Shown: piece by piece, positions 23,601 to 37,342 of the stretch
Position numbering within the stretch: position 1 is the first letter of the stretch
How the letters are laid out: the number at the start of each line of letters is the position of its first letter
DNA from: Adineta vaga
Lineage: Eukaryota > Rotifera
Reading direction: 5' to 3'
DNA: 64,000 nt
NCBI GenBank assembly: GCA_021613535.1
Contig: CP075494.1
Coordinates: 9,300,001 to 9,364,000 of the forward strand
Notes under the pieces: generated by a model
What the model was told of the DNA's origin: nothing
Database searches by the model: none
What the model saw: only the letters and a program-made list of their open reading frames with translations
Position numbers and translations under genes: made by a program

Positions 23601-25509
23601 CCTTAAGTAAATCTTCTTTTTTCTCATCAAATGGTGATTGAATATCAATTGCTTTTTGTACAAAAAGCCAATCGGCTGTTGCTAGAAGTGGATTTTTCTT
23701 TAATGATCGAATCATTTCATTCTGTTTTATTTTCAATTCTTTTATTATTTGTATCATTGTTTGTTTGATTAATTCAGATGTTTGATCCAATCGTAAAATA
23801 TGTACTATCTTCGGTATTGTCAAAGCATTTACTAATGAAAAAACGATTCGATCATTGTAGATATTATTCAATAATATTGTTTACCTGTGCATGTAAGAAA
23901 TACAATTGCTGTTGTATGAATAAGCATGATTTCTGCTTGATAATTTTCTTTAATTTTACTATTGAATAATGTCAATGCAAGAACTAAACTTACACCACCA
24001 CGTAAACCTGACCACATTGTTACAATCGAATCTTTCCATGTAAAACCATATGCAATTTGTTTTAATATAAAATGAATACACAAAAGCATAAGACCTCGAA
24101 CTAATGTTAATATAATATAAATCAAGAGTAATTGTGGTAATGAACTCAATAATGATAACATCTTATCACTTCCACTGTATGTTTTAAGTAAAATGACTCC
24201 AACAGTAATAAATATCAATGAATTTGCTACATAGGCAAGCAATTGCCATGTTTGTTCAGATATTGTTATTGCAGATACACTAAAACAAGCACGATTCATA
24301 TTTAATGTTAAACCAAGTAGTACGACACCGATAACACCAGATGCTTCAACAGCTTCACATGTTAAATAAACAAAATAGGACATCGTTATTGTAATACATG
24401 TTTCTAATTCACCAGCATCAATACGATACAAAGTAAATATAGTTATATGAGCCATAATATACCCTAGATGGGATGAATATATACATGTATATTGATCAAA
24501 AAGATGATGATTCGATTCTTACCTATTAAAATAGCTGTTGCAATCGTTTTTAAGACAAATTTAAGAAGATAAATAGCAGTAATTTTACGTTTAATAAGAA
24601 ATCTAATGACATGTGCACATCGTTCGGAATTAATTCCAAGAAGAGTTGCACGAGTTTCTTGTAAAACTTCTTTATCCGACTTAATTGCTTCATAAATTAA
24701 ATTTTTTATTAGAGTATAAATAGTTATTGCCGCAGCATCATTCAATAACTAAAATAGAATTGTATCTTCATATATAACTTCGACAATTATCATACCGATT
24801 CTCCTTCGATAACAGTCGATAATGTTTTCAATGATGTCATTGACTTCAATAGACTAACAACAGATACAGGATCAGTTGCTGAAACAACTGCTGAATATAG
24901 AACAGCTTGATCCCATGTCCAACATGTTTGAACATCATTGGTATGTTCATTTTCATACCAATACATCACAGCTAGAGTTGTCAATGCCACGGATATAAAG
25001 AAACCTATTTAGATATAGTATTAGATTCGCAGACTGTCTGATGGTTTCTGTTTCTTTCTTTTTTTTTTGAACAAAACAATGCGTACCGAGAATAGCTAAT
25101 GTAAGAATTTGTCCAAGACATTTGATGAAAATATGTGGATCACATGAAAAAGCACTTTCAAAGATTAGAATTGGTAAAAATATAGCGAGAATTTGAACAG
25201 GTGTTAAATTAGCAATAAACGTAAATCGTTTAATCAGTTCATATTGATAGAAAGCACCAAGAACAGCACCAACAAGCATTAAGATTACCGTATATGGAAG
25301 TGATAGATGATAATGTCTTTAAAATAGGAAAAATAAAAGTTCAAGTAGATTATATATAGATTATACCTGAGTATTTTTCGAAGAATAGTAGCAAAGAAAA
25401 GTACAAGAAATGGATAGATAAATTCAGGTCCAAGTCCACGTGTATTAGTTGGAGATATTTCATTGCAGGGTGTACCGTAGACATTTCTCTGTTCAATTAA
25501 CGATGCCAT
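20692..25509 (-). CDS. Sperm-type Na+/H+ exchanger (SLC9C family)
   Basis: Large membrane protein of the family that couples Na+/H+ exchange to a voltage sensor and a cyclic-nucleotide domain in sperm flagella. Read from 25509, exons give the exchanger domain: PVQILAIFLPILIFESAFSC, VVSATDPVSVVSLLKS, VIEGES then LNDAAAITIY, and SIVTMWSGLRGGVSLVLALT, all diagnostic. The SLC9C linker follows (ATADWLFVQKAIDI, EDCRIRILRFAIS, YYNGQLSSYGLHTLNSL). Next come four helices in the place of the voltage sensor (about 23170-22700), a long helical linker, then a cyclic-nucleotide-like fold (DQLNGVYLLVNGIVEEW to NVTVFFVSKQKLFHIF). The C-terminus is polar and Ser/Thr rich. The fourth helix lacks spaced Arg/Lys and the cyclic-nucleotide pocket lacks the usual GE..R signature, so both sensors may be degenerate. 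Introns are too many to fix every boundary by eye. Confidence 0.85.
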
Positions 25510-25711
25510 CTATTCAATAGATCACTCAGCGCCATTTAATCAGCTAAGAAGAAAAACACTCATCTATCTATCTACTTCTCTCATCAAATCATTATTTCTT
25601 TTATTTGCATGAAAAGGAACAAAATGATAATATGTATACATATAAAAAAAAAACTTTTTCGCACATAAACCGGTTCGAATTTTTCTTTCCAATATGAATG
25701 TTCTATTTTGA

Positions 25712-26508
25712 TTAATTTAAAGAAGATGACAACGTTTTTTCTGTTGAACGTTTTTCCATGGTCGCTGAATTGAGAGCTGCTTGTTCACTTGGTGTTGATA
25801 GAATTGCTGAAGTTAAATGATAATAATCGGATGTAATTGCCGTTTGACGTGGTGCAAGCCAGTCAATTTGTTTCTCATTAATTTTTAAATGTCGTATACT
25901 TCCATGAAAAAATTGTTTCGTACGAACAGATAAATATGCTGGAGAATATTTTTCTGAATGACCAGCAATAAATAGTGGACCACGCATATCAATTGAACGG
26001 ACTCGAGTTTCCGTCTTTGTGTATTGTCGTTTATCAACTTTCATCGAAAGTGAACTACCATCAAGACGTATTTGAATAAAATGCCATACACCATCACATA
26101 AACGATTTTTTGAAAAATTTGTTCGAACACTATATGGTTGACCATGTGCAACAGCTCGTGCGATAAGCTATACATTCAAAGATATACATGTATAAGGGAT
26201 AAGTACGAAGGATATTTTACCTGTCGATTTTGAATTTCAATTGTAAAACTTGAGTCAGGTAATGGATCACTAATCCATAAAACTAGACCATCATCAGCAA
26301 ATGTTTGTACTTGAAAATTAATTGTAAATGAATCATAAATTTTAAAATTGGGATCTATTCATGACAATACATTGTATAAGTACCAAAACGAAATAACGAA
26401 AAATTATCTCATACCGTATAATGCATATGATCGCCCATCGAATTGAACTCCGTCAGGTGAATTAAGATAATTCACAGATGTTGAGTCATTGTATTCTAAA
26501 TGATCCAT
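25712..26508 (-). CDS. Single laminin-G domain protein
   Basis: Three exons (about 26508-26416, 26354-26221 and 26168-25712) encode roughly 225 residues. The product is one laminin-G/concanavalin-like sandwich: DGVQFDGRSYALYDPNFKIY, DSFTINFQVQTFADDGLVLW, CDGVWHFIQIRLDGSSLSMK, GPLFIAGHSEK, then FFHGSIRHLKINEKQIDW. These are the usual LamG strands of laminins, neurexins and crumbs. A short Ser/Thr-rich tail follows. Such domains are normally part of large extracellular proteins, but I find no signal peptide, EGF module or membrane helix here; the start at 26506-26508 is a Met followed by acidic residues. It may be a domain fragment that became a gene, or a missed upstream exon may carry the signal peptide. 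It lies 200 bases upstream of the exchanger on the same strand. Confidence 0.7.
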
Positions 26509-26509
26509 A

Positions 26510-28120
26510 ATGTATCTATCGATCTACTTCAAGAATAGCTCCTATCTAAAACAAATAGAGTGCTATGTATAATACGAGCTGTTCTAACATCAACATTATC
26601 GAAGAGAACGGAATGATAAATGAGTGTCTGGAAATGATTTTTTTCTTTCTTTCTTCTCTGACGTTGATAAAAGCACCATACAAAAAGAAAAGAAAAGTGA
26701 GAGATACTACAATAATTAAGATCATTGTTATACTTGAGATGACAATTTATCAACAATGATTATGTATAGTGATGAATCTATTACTCGATAAAGCATATAT
26801 GTCTGTCTATGTTTGTGACTCTTTCACCTTCTATTGCACTCTGTCTTCTCTTCTCTCTTTCTGTCTCGTTTTTATGTAACACTTCAATATTGATCGAAAT
26901 ACTTTAACGATGAAAATTGAGGTAGAAACACAAGGTAGTATGTAACCAGAAATATCTTTATATAGACATATATATGTATATAGCAGATAATACAAGGTTC
27001 TTTTCAAGGAACTATATAATCAAAAAAAGGCAGAAGAATGAAAAGGATTGTTGAACACTTGAAATAACATTTTTATGTTAATGACCTTCCTAAACGAAGA
27101 GGTCTCAAGAAGGCGAAGGAACATAAAAGTGGCGAAAGAAGAAAAAAAGGCATTACATAGGTAGATATATATATATATATATATTCACGTTCAAGCGCAA
27201 AGAAATAGGACTCTCGTTCGTAATAGTATTTGACATTGAAGGTTAATAGTTAATTTTGACAAAGTACACCTATATTTGTAAACTTATCAAATGAACTTTA
27301 GACATATCTGATGAAATTATATTTGATGAGGGCTAACTGATAACAATTGATTTCATTTATTCTTTCCTTTTTGCGTCTGAATAGAGACATTTATACAATC
27401 AAAAAGATATGAAAATGTAACGTTGTAACGATAGCAGCGTAACTAAGGTGAAAAGCATATTTGATTGACCATCACGGTGTCTGTATCTATTGACAAGCAT
27501 CAAGCAAAAAAAAAGATCGTATTTAAGATACTCATTACCTTCATAAGGTTGTCTTATGTCTGTTCAATTAAAAATAATAATTTTGTTTTTGACAGTGGAG
27601 ATCGAAAGAGAGGTTATAACCTTCTTACCAATAACATTATGTAATATGCAAAGCACACGAAAGTGAATATAAAATTTATAAAAAAAAGCCGAATGATATA
27701 TCTATCTACATAGTGACCTGTGCTATGTTTGAATAAGAAAAATAAATATTGCTTCGATTATTTCATGTTTTAAAATGTAAGTAATAAAAGTTTGAATTGT
27801 ATGAAAGGATTGCCAATTATCTGTATAGCTGAAATAATAATATCATATCTTCTTTCTTGGGATAATTAAGTAGATGTTTTTCTCTTATCGTTATCAGACT
27901 AAAATACTACACATCTGGTGAAGAATATATGAATTCTAAAAGTATTTTGATGAAGCAATCGAAGGACATCTAGTAATATCATGCATACTGTAGATAATTA
28001 TGTCTCTTCTGAACTAGTGTGTCGGAAACGAGAATTATAGTTATCGGTCAAAAGACTAATCGCATTCAAACATTATAAATATTTATTTATAAAAAATCTT
28101 AATTGAAAAAAATCAACTTT
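26510..28120. other. Intergenic, no gene seen
   Basis: 1.6 kb of AT-rich sequence with pyrimidine tracts and a TA run at about 27167-27183. No frame shows recognisable similarity on either strand. Confidence 0.5.
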
Positions 28121-30283
28121 TCATTTAGCAAGTTCTTTCAATACTTCATTGATAATTACATATCCATTTCGAGAATACATATCAAACGTTCGTTGTATTT
28201 TATTTTCATCAATTTGTAAATCCCATACTTGATTATATGCTCGAAATAATCGACGAGCTTCTTCTCGCGGTAAGAGATAATCCTCTAGAAAGAAAAATCA
28301 TTTCAATTTAGAAATTCTTCACGTATTTTCTATACATACGCATCACATTGGGATCAGTACGATGTGTATACATAGCATTCACTAAACGTAAGAATCGTGT
28401 AAACCAAGCATTTGGATAAGTACTTTCCTAAAACAAACAAACAGAAATGGATATACTAGAATTGTCGAATCAAAGAAAAGAATATGTATTTACCAATCGT
28501 ACTCGTTCGTTATTAGCAATATTCGACATGAATCGTTCAATAATTTTTAAACGATCTTTTTCATTCATTTCTCTATGAAGATCATCAAGCCATTGATTTC
28601 GTGTTCGAGTATACTAAAACAAAGTGAAAAATTTCAGATGGAAAAGAAAAACTTTTTTCTGTTTAGTTTTACTTGAGAAAAAATTGGACTTGATCGATCT
28701 TGAATTTGTTGTAAATCAAACACTCGTTCATGTAAATATTGAACAAATGCTTTCCAACTAGAATAAAGTATCCATAATTTAATTTTTCTTCGCGTTCAAT
28801 ATTTTTACTTGTATAATTTTGGATAAGCTCGACAATGTCTTTCAAGTATTTGATAGGTTAACGAACGTTGTAATGGTATACGAACTTTATAAATAACTTC
28901 TTCAATTTGTTGTCGATTAAGAATACCACTTTGATTTCGATCAACATTACTCAATTCTCGAGTTAATGCATTAAAATCAATTGTACCATCATGTTCAAAT
29001 TGTTTTAAATTTTGTTTTAATAAAAGACGTATTTGAGTTTCATCGGGATCAAACTTCTCGTTGGACTTCGTCGGTTTTTGTGGACTATATTGATCTTGCT
29101 GTTGAGAATGATATCTGAGTAAAAGAAAAAAACATTGTTCAAAATGTATGAGAAACATGTTAACAATTTCATAAATAATCTATTGTAAGCAAACCCCAAT
29201 TCTAAGCATAAAATATACGTACCCGACGTTAGTATCATAGTATCTGGAATGTTCTGTCCAGTGCTTACCATGATGATACTGGCGACTCCTAGAAAGGGAT
29301 AACTGTCGAGGAAAGAAGTAAAACACTGAGATCATTGAAGAAAAAACTTTAGCGACGATATTGTTTTCTAACAAGTTGTTTTAAATTAATGTAGGACTTA
29401 CTCAAATTGATTTGGTGCAAGTGATGACATACATCTTCCAAAATATCGAATCATATCTTCATAATTAATAAAACCACGTGGACGATCAGGTGAAACAAAT
29501 TTACTCATAGCAAATCGAAATGTATCATCGGCCATATGAACCTAAACATGGAAAAGGATTTATTTTAATGAAAAATATCATTATATTAGCATACTCCAAG
29601 TTGATAAGCGACCGATCGAACAGTCGAATAATGCACATAGTTTGTCAAATTTGGATCATAAGCAGCTAATTCTCTATAAAGTAATTTTAATTTTTCTACT
29701 AAACCATCACCTCCTAATTGAGCATGAATTTGTTCTGCTAAACGTTCTTCCTCATAATCAGTTAATAAGATTGGTTCTGAAGGTAAAAAGCCTTCATCGT
29801 CATTCGTTTTCGGTCGCTGTTGCTGTTGTTGTTGTTGCTGTTGCTGCTGTATTAGAGGTGGCGGAGGATGGTTGTCGATTACGCTCTTGTGATCTGATAC
29901 ATCTGTTTGATTATTGTTAGGAGGAATTTTTGGTAAGACAGAATATGAACTAAAAGCATTTTGAAATTGGCGAGTTGGTTGTGAAAATTGATCCTAATAT
30001 AATAGAAAAAGACGTTAACAATTTGAACAAAGTCTTGTATATGACTTTACAACATACTGGTTGTCGTATTCGAGGGACAAATTCTGTTCGATATGTTGTG
30101 TTAAATCTTCCTGTGGGTTGATGTCGTAAACGTGAACTTTCAGCTTCTTGAATATGTTGAATAGGTTTCGTTGGAGCTACAGCTGGGTCACTAGAACAGA
30201 CATATTTATTGATTAAGAGATATTTCTTTGTAATTTTCCTACTAAATATGACTTGACATAGGATAATAGTGTGTAAACGCCAT
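28121..30283 (-). CDS. C1orf87/CREF-like EF-hand-related protein
   Basis: Multi-exon gene for a protein of helical, EF-hand-like pairs resembling vertebrate C1orf87 (carcinoma-related EF-hand protein). The start (30281-30283) gives MAFTHYYPMSSHI and splices to YDPAVAPTKPIQHIQEAE. A glutamine run (about 29815-29850) follows. Then come EERLAEQIHAQLGGDGLVEK and KLKLLYRELAAYDPNLTNY (compare the family's KELKILDP motif), GFINYEDMIRYFGRCMSSL, FEHDGTIDFNALTRELSNVD with NQSGILNRQQIEEV, and a C-terminal LPREEARRLFRAYNQVWDL with NGYVIINEVLKELAK. Canonical calcium ligands are incomplete in most loops, so calcium binding is doubtful. The vertebrate protein has been linked to cilia-rich tissues by expression; I infer no more. 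Family assignment rests on pattern recall, not on an alignment. Confidence 0.6.
29812..29852 (-). repeat. CAA/CAG polyglutamine tract
   Basis: Mixed CAA/CAG run encoding about a dozen glutamines inside the C1orf87-like gene. The mixture of codons implies selection on, or tolerance of, the amino-acid run rather than simple slippage. Confidence 0.8.
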
Positions 30284-30647
30284 TTTATTTTCAAAATAGA
30301 CTGATTGAAAATAAACTAACACGTTTAATGAAATCTATAGTAAACAAACGCAGCAACACTTTTTTTTGTCACTCTTATTTGATGTATTTTCTTGTTGCAA
30401 TACTTTTGTCATTCTGTCGGTGAAAATGAAGAGCAATTTGAGTTGCTTGGGTAACTTCATTTCTTTGTGAATTGTATGTATATGTCGAAACAAAGATTAT
30501 ACGTGTATATAATCACTTCATTTTGTCGTATTGATCAGAAAAAAAATGTTTTTTTTACAATGAAATTGTAACTATTTTGTTTATAGGAGAGGTGAATTGA
30601 ATGGAGGAAGTAAAATATATGTTACACAAGACGAATAAAATTGATAC
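30284..30647. other. Gap between two minus-strand genes
   Basis: About 360 AT-rich bases. No exon could be found that would join the short gene at 30648-31003 to the C1orf87-like gene in frame. Long A runs lie near 30540. Confidence 0.45.
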
Positions 30648-31003
30648 CTACGGTGGATTTAATAATGATTCAAACGAGAATTTAGGCATATTTGCAAGTG
30701 ATTGTGGTAAAATAATCGATCGACTTCCGACGATTTTTATTGTTTGTGCAGGAGTATATTCTGTACCAAACGGTGCATATGTTGGAATTGCCGCTGTTGC
30801 ATAATTAACAGGAATTGGTAGCTAGATCAAATAGAAATATACTCATTAATTAATGAATAAACAAAAAATTGCAAGAAAAATCGAAGTAATAATGAGTACG
30901 CTTTATATACTTCTTATATTCATACCTTTGGTCGTAAGTGCATTCGCATTTTCGTAAATTGACCATTTCGATTTTCAATTGGTGGCATATATGTCATACG
31001 CAT
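30648..31003 (-). CDS. Short hypothetical protein, possible N-terminal module of the C1orf87-like gene
   Basis: Two exons read MRMTYMPPIENRNGQFTKM... up to LRPK, then LPIPVNYATAAIPTYAPFG and KIVGSRSIILPQSL, ending LLNPP and TAG at 30648-30650, about 83 residues. Family not recognised. The KIVGSRS segment resembles the KIIGSK motif near the start of vertebrate C1orf87, which suggests this could be the first part of the neighbouring gene. However, the only donor (GTAGGTATC, three bases before the stop) does not join in frame to the exon at 30283. So it is either a separate small gene, a split-off N-terminus or a gene model with a missing exon. Confidence 0.45.
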
Positions 31004-31009
31004 CGTTTA

Positions 31010-32607
31010 TATATTTCAAACCTTTAGTAATAACTCTTAAGTACAAATTTTAAGTTTTAACCAACGATTTATTTTCCTCTCTTTTTATACTTGTACTTAT
31101 ATATGTTCCTATGGAAGTGATTCTTCAATCTCATTTTCTTCTTAATTATATCGAAAGCCTTTAAAGTTTACCATCACGACGTTTTGTAAATATTGCGTTG
31201 CAAGTTATTTCGTCAACGTTCTCTCTCAATTTCATATATGAACTCTAGATTTCAAGTTTTATTATAAAGAAAAATGTGAAGAACGAAATAATTCGATTTA
31301 TATTCGTAGGATTGTAAATAGAACGAAGATTGTATGTTATTCAAAATATCTTAGTCCTTGATTTAATGCCATGTTTCAAGTACAATCATTTGTTTAATCA
31401 TATAGCAAAGATAATAAACAGGAAGAACATCAATCAAATCCAGTGGATCAGGGATGGGTGTGGGGTGAAGACTAGCTAATCATCTACACTCACACCCACA
31501 CCCACACCCTCAAGATGTGAAGACTGCATATGTTAATTTGGCCTTTTCTTTTAGGAAACCACTAACACAATCAATAGATTGCGAAAAAACGAACTCTTTC
31601 AAAATCTTTTCTTCTTTGCTGCTACTATTTTATACTCCAGCATACTCGTATTTTTACCTTTTCCAATCGTCTTTTTGACCTTTCTTATTTTTCTGAATTC
31701 TTTTATTTTCCATCAAATGAATTACCGAAAAGATTAAGAATGTGAAATGAAAGGTTATAGTTTTATGAGATACTTTTCATTCAGTGCAATATATTTAAGA
31801 AAATCCGTCGATATTTATTGTATTTTGTTTGGATGCTCTATTAGTGTCACAAGATTCATGCTCAGGATGAAAGATACAAACCGAATGCTATCCTGAATAC
31901 ACCTGTGACTTCTGTGAAATGCTCAACTTGTAATTAAATATAGAATGAACTGAAATCAATATTTTATATTGCATGAGTCTCAGATTTGTCTAAATCTTTC
32001 GATACTTGTCAAACAAGAAATATGAGAATGAACAAGTTGTCTTCTCCACTAATCTGCTACTCGAAATAAATAAACGAGAGACCAAAATATTACAATCAAT
32101 TGTTAATCTATCATTTAATGTCTCATATGTTCTACTGATAACAAAATATTGTGTTTATTTATATAGCTTAATTTTCTCTATTTAAGATATCAAATAGAGC
32201 TCTTATTATAGTATGGAATAATGACATTCTCATATATTTGAAAAACAGAATTACTTTCCCAACACTCACACGTATTCATTACATTTCGATCTGAAATTAA
32301 GTGAAAGACAAAGTAGGATATATGACGGTAGAACTAGATCTATCATTCTATATGCTATGCATATATGAAACAACCTTGTCTAAAAACGCAAGGACTCGTA
32401 TAAAAAAAACGAAAAAAAAATAATTAGATGTAAGTTAAGGGAGAGACAAAATGACGGAAAGATTGATAATGTGTGACGAATTGTAAAAGAAAAACATAAT
32501 GTTTATCGTAACATACTAGACAACGATTCGAGAAAAAATAAACAACAATATAAACGAAATTCTAGTAGACAAATTTACTATCTTAAACTCACTTAATCAA
32601 AGTTAAA
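31010..32607. other. Intergenic with telomere-like tract
   Basis: 1.6 kb with no gene found. It contains the inverted telomere-like hexamer tract at 31455-31509, described separately, and a few short AT runs. Confidence 0.5.
31455..31525. repeat. Interstitial telomere-like (TGTGGG/CCCACA) inverted tract
   Basis: CACACCCACACCCACACCC at 31491-31509 is about three units of CCCACA, the complement of the TGTGGG repeat reported for bdelloid telomeres. A short inverse tract TGGGTGTGGGGTG lies at 31455-31467, and GGGTGTGGG can pair with CCCACACCC as a 9-bp stem. GTGAAGACT occurs directly after each tract (31465-31473 and 31517-31525). Confidence 0.6.
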
Positions 32608-32992
32608 ATGCAAATGGAACTTGATCGAATATCATCAACACAATCTGATTTACATTCTTCACTTCAAGGGTAAAAACGAAAAAATGAATATCTTTATATT
32701 CTCTTTCTTTACTATATGACTTAATTTTCAGAGATCCAGCAACGTATACATTTGCTCTCTTCTTGATTGGAGCATTGGCTATAATAACAGTGGGCGCCGT
32801 TGTTGGTATTGCTGCTGGAAATATCGCTCACTATGGTATGTATATCATGTAAATTCATTTTATCTCGTTTATTTTGATTTTTCCTAGAATATTTTGGTCC
32901 CAATAACAGCACAACAATATCTTCTAATGATCTTTGGAACGTTTCGATCTTTCAAAAATCTTTCAGCGCAAGAAGCTCTCGCTTATGGTTAG
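32608..32992 (+). CDS. Small single-pass membrane protein
   Basis: Three exons (32608-32669, 32732-32835, 32888-32992) encode about 90 residues. A polar start (MQMELDRISSTQSDLHSSLQ) is followed by one strong membrane helix, FALFLIGALAIITVGAVVG. A short polar tail with possible N-glycosylation sites (NNST, NVS) follows, then a stop after ALAYG. Lack of a signal peptide and the glycine-rich helix fit a type II or tail-oriented single-pass protein. Splice junctions restore the frame each time, which supports a real gene. Family not recognised. Confidence 0.6.
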
Positions 32993-33185
32993 CCTTTAAT
33001 GAACGTTCGGAGCGATCTAATTCCTTCCAAAGAACAGAAGATACTTGATAAATATTTAATATATCATCAAACAATTATCGTTAGTCCTGATTTCTCGATT
33101 TCATGTATTTATTTTTTTATATGTTTAAAAGAAAGAAGAAAGAAAGAGTGAACAACAAGAGAACAAGATTTGACACTTGATTTGA

Positions 33186-35060
<1,875 letters not shown>

Positions 35061-35586
35061 ATTCTGAAAAAAATAAGATTGTTTGTACAAATCTGAATCT
35101 AAGATATATTTTATGAACCAACGGAAAAAGGACGAAACGAAATGAGTAAGTATAAAACGATTACACCACACACATCATGTATGCACACAATCTGAATACG
35201 ATAGGTGGACTAGTAATGGATAAATTCAGACTATAGAATAGAGGTCGTCAGTACTCGGATGAAGAAATCGTGTATGTCGTAGACGTCATAGCCATATGTT
35301 TATTTTCAAAACACAAGATAGTATAGCATATAATCGTCACTATTTGTAAATCTGTAGACATATTACACTGCAAATCAAACGATGATTATCTATAGTTATT
35401 ATCATGAAACGAAAGGAATAGTAATGAACATTCGTATTGTATCTGCGGTCTTCAAACAATCATTAAATGTACTAAATTTGACTTTTGAAGATTCTTTTTT
35501 GTTATTGCTATTTCATACAAAAATTCCAAGAGAGAAAAACGACAAATATTTAAAAAATAGATGGCACGTAGACAATCGATTTTCTT
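35061..35586. other. Intergenic, no gene seen
   Basis: Upstream flank of PSMC3 and downstream flank of the type II membrane protein gene. Nothing recognisable. Confidence 0.4.
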
Positions 35587-37342
35587 TCATGACGAAGTCG
35601 TAGAATTATTTCGAACTAAATTTGCCAATTGTTCGAGTGTCATGTATTTCGATTCGAGTGCCATCCGCATTGCCTACAGAAAAATGTTAAATAAATAAAA
35701 AAAGAAATTCTTTACGCTTTTCTCTTTATCGCTTACATAAGCTTGAGCAGTTGTGTCATTTCGATATTTCTCCAATTCTGTTTGATTATAATGGCCAAGT
35801 TTAAAAGCAAATTTAGAAAAACGATTATCCGTATGCCAACAATGAAGATTGAGACGTATACCATTACGAATATATTCTGGACTAGCATCGGTTGATGATT
35901 GATCAAGAAGATTCTGTCCAATTATTACACGGATTTGATTAGTACCAACTAAATGATTTATTGCTAAATGTTGACCATAGAGAAGTAAAACACCATAATG
36001 CCTTTAAATGAAAGAATTTCTCCTACAATATCGTATAATAATTATCTCAATGTAGTATACTTACCATTCTGGCCACATCAATGTCCCTAATTTCGATTCT
36101 CTTTCTGGTCCAGCAAATTCATATTGTGCTAACCACAACATTCCATGTAATGTTTGATTAGCAACCAAAAATCCATCATGAGCAGAACCATACCTAATAT
36201 GATCATTAAAAACGTATTTGTAATTAGATATAAAATATATTTGTCTGTAATACTAACCACGTTGAACCCATTCCAGACATGCCAGTATGTGCAAAACCCA
36301 TATCATGAGCAATACGTGTTAATTTTCTTCGATTAAAATCTGTTCCATAACCGCCACCACCAGTCAAAAGAGTACAATTTCCTGGAATATATGTTCCAAA
36401 ATGTCGATAAATAAAAACATCTAAATATAGATAATTCAATATTCGAACTTTTCATTAACAAATTCTCACTTACCAATATCAGTCCGCAATACAAAATCAT
36501 ACATATTAAATGTATTATAACCTTCATAGATCGTATTAATCGAATCAATATAACCGTATGCTCGAAGAACATTATATAACAATTCAGAACGTTTAGGATC
36601 AAATGTTTTTGAATCATTTAACATTGGAACAGTAATCATTTGTTCAATAGAGTCATTATATATTTTCGAGAGATTTTTTGCAGCATCAAATGCATGTTCA
36701 AAATTATTAGCAATCTTATCCGGTGTACGAAATTGAATAGGAATATAAAGAAAAATACGACACACAGATGGTTCTTGCTTATTTTGACGAATACGATTAA
36801 CACAACCAAGAGCACGGAATTCTGCTGAAAAATTATATGTAAATATCAGAAAATCAGTCCGCCATGTCGGTGGTTGACTAAGTAACATTTCTGCCCATGA
36901 ACGATATAACCTAAGTAGAGAAATATTCAATCAATAAATAATCATAACAATTCGCTTATTTTTACCATCTAACTTCTGGAAAAAAATATTCACTTTGATG
37001 ATGTGGATAATAAATTATAATTGCTCTTTGAACAGCCGCATTTTTCTCAACTGGTTGGCAAGGCGGAAGTGGTGGTATAGTTGTAGTTGTTGTCAAAGTA
37101 TTCGTAGGTGTAGTTACCTGAATAGTTGTCGTTTCTGTTTTCGAAGCATTCGATACTTCTACTTTGACAATATTTGATTTATTTGTTGAGGATTTAGTCT
37201 CGGCGACTGATGGACAATGACACTTTTCTTGAACAACTTCAGTTTCATCTACATTGTGATTATTAAATATAAGAATAATAATAAATACAACAACTGAGAG
37301 AGCAATGGCAGACATTAATGAACGTGGTGATATTCGTCTCAT
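35587..37342 (-). CDS. Type II membrane protein, glycosyltransferase-like (DUF7164-type)
   Basis: A basic cytoplasmic start (MRRISPRSLM) is followed by one signal anchor, AIALSVVVFIIILIF, then a Thr/Pro-rich stem (TTTIQVTTPTNTLTTTTT), the layout of Golgi enzymes. The lumenal domain contains IIYYPHHQSEYFFPEVRWLY, WRTDFLIFTYN, YDFVLRTDIDVFI with an acidic DID motif suited to metal-nucleotide-sugar binding, then GGGGYG, GMSGMGSTW, MLWLAQYEF, and LMWPEWHYGVLLLYGQHLAI. Introns are short; the last coding exon ends NNSTTSS then TGA at 35587-35589. I recall similar proteins carrying the uncharacterised DUF7164 domain in rotifers, algae and other microbes. Transferase activity is inferred from topology and the acidic motif only. 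Several NxS/T sites lie on the lumenal side. Confidence 0.65.

Noticed and set aside
27160-27185. Functional TATA box in the TA run
   Set aside because: A simple dinucleotide repeat with no gene start nearby on either strand.
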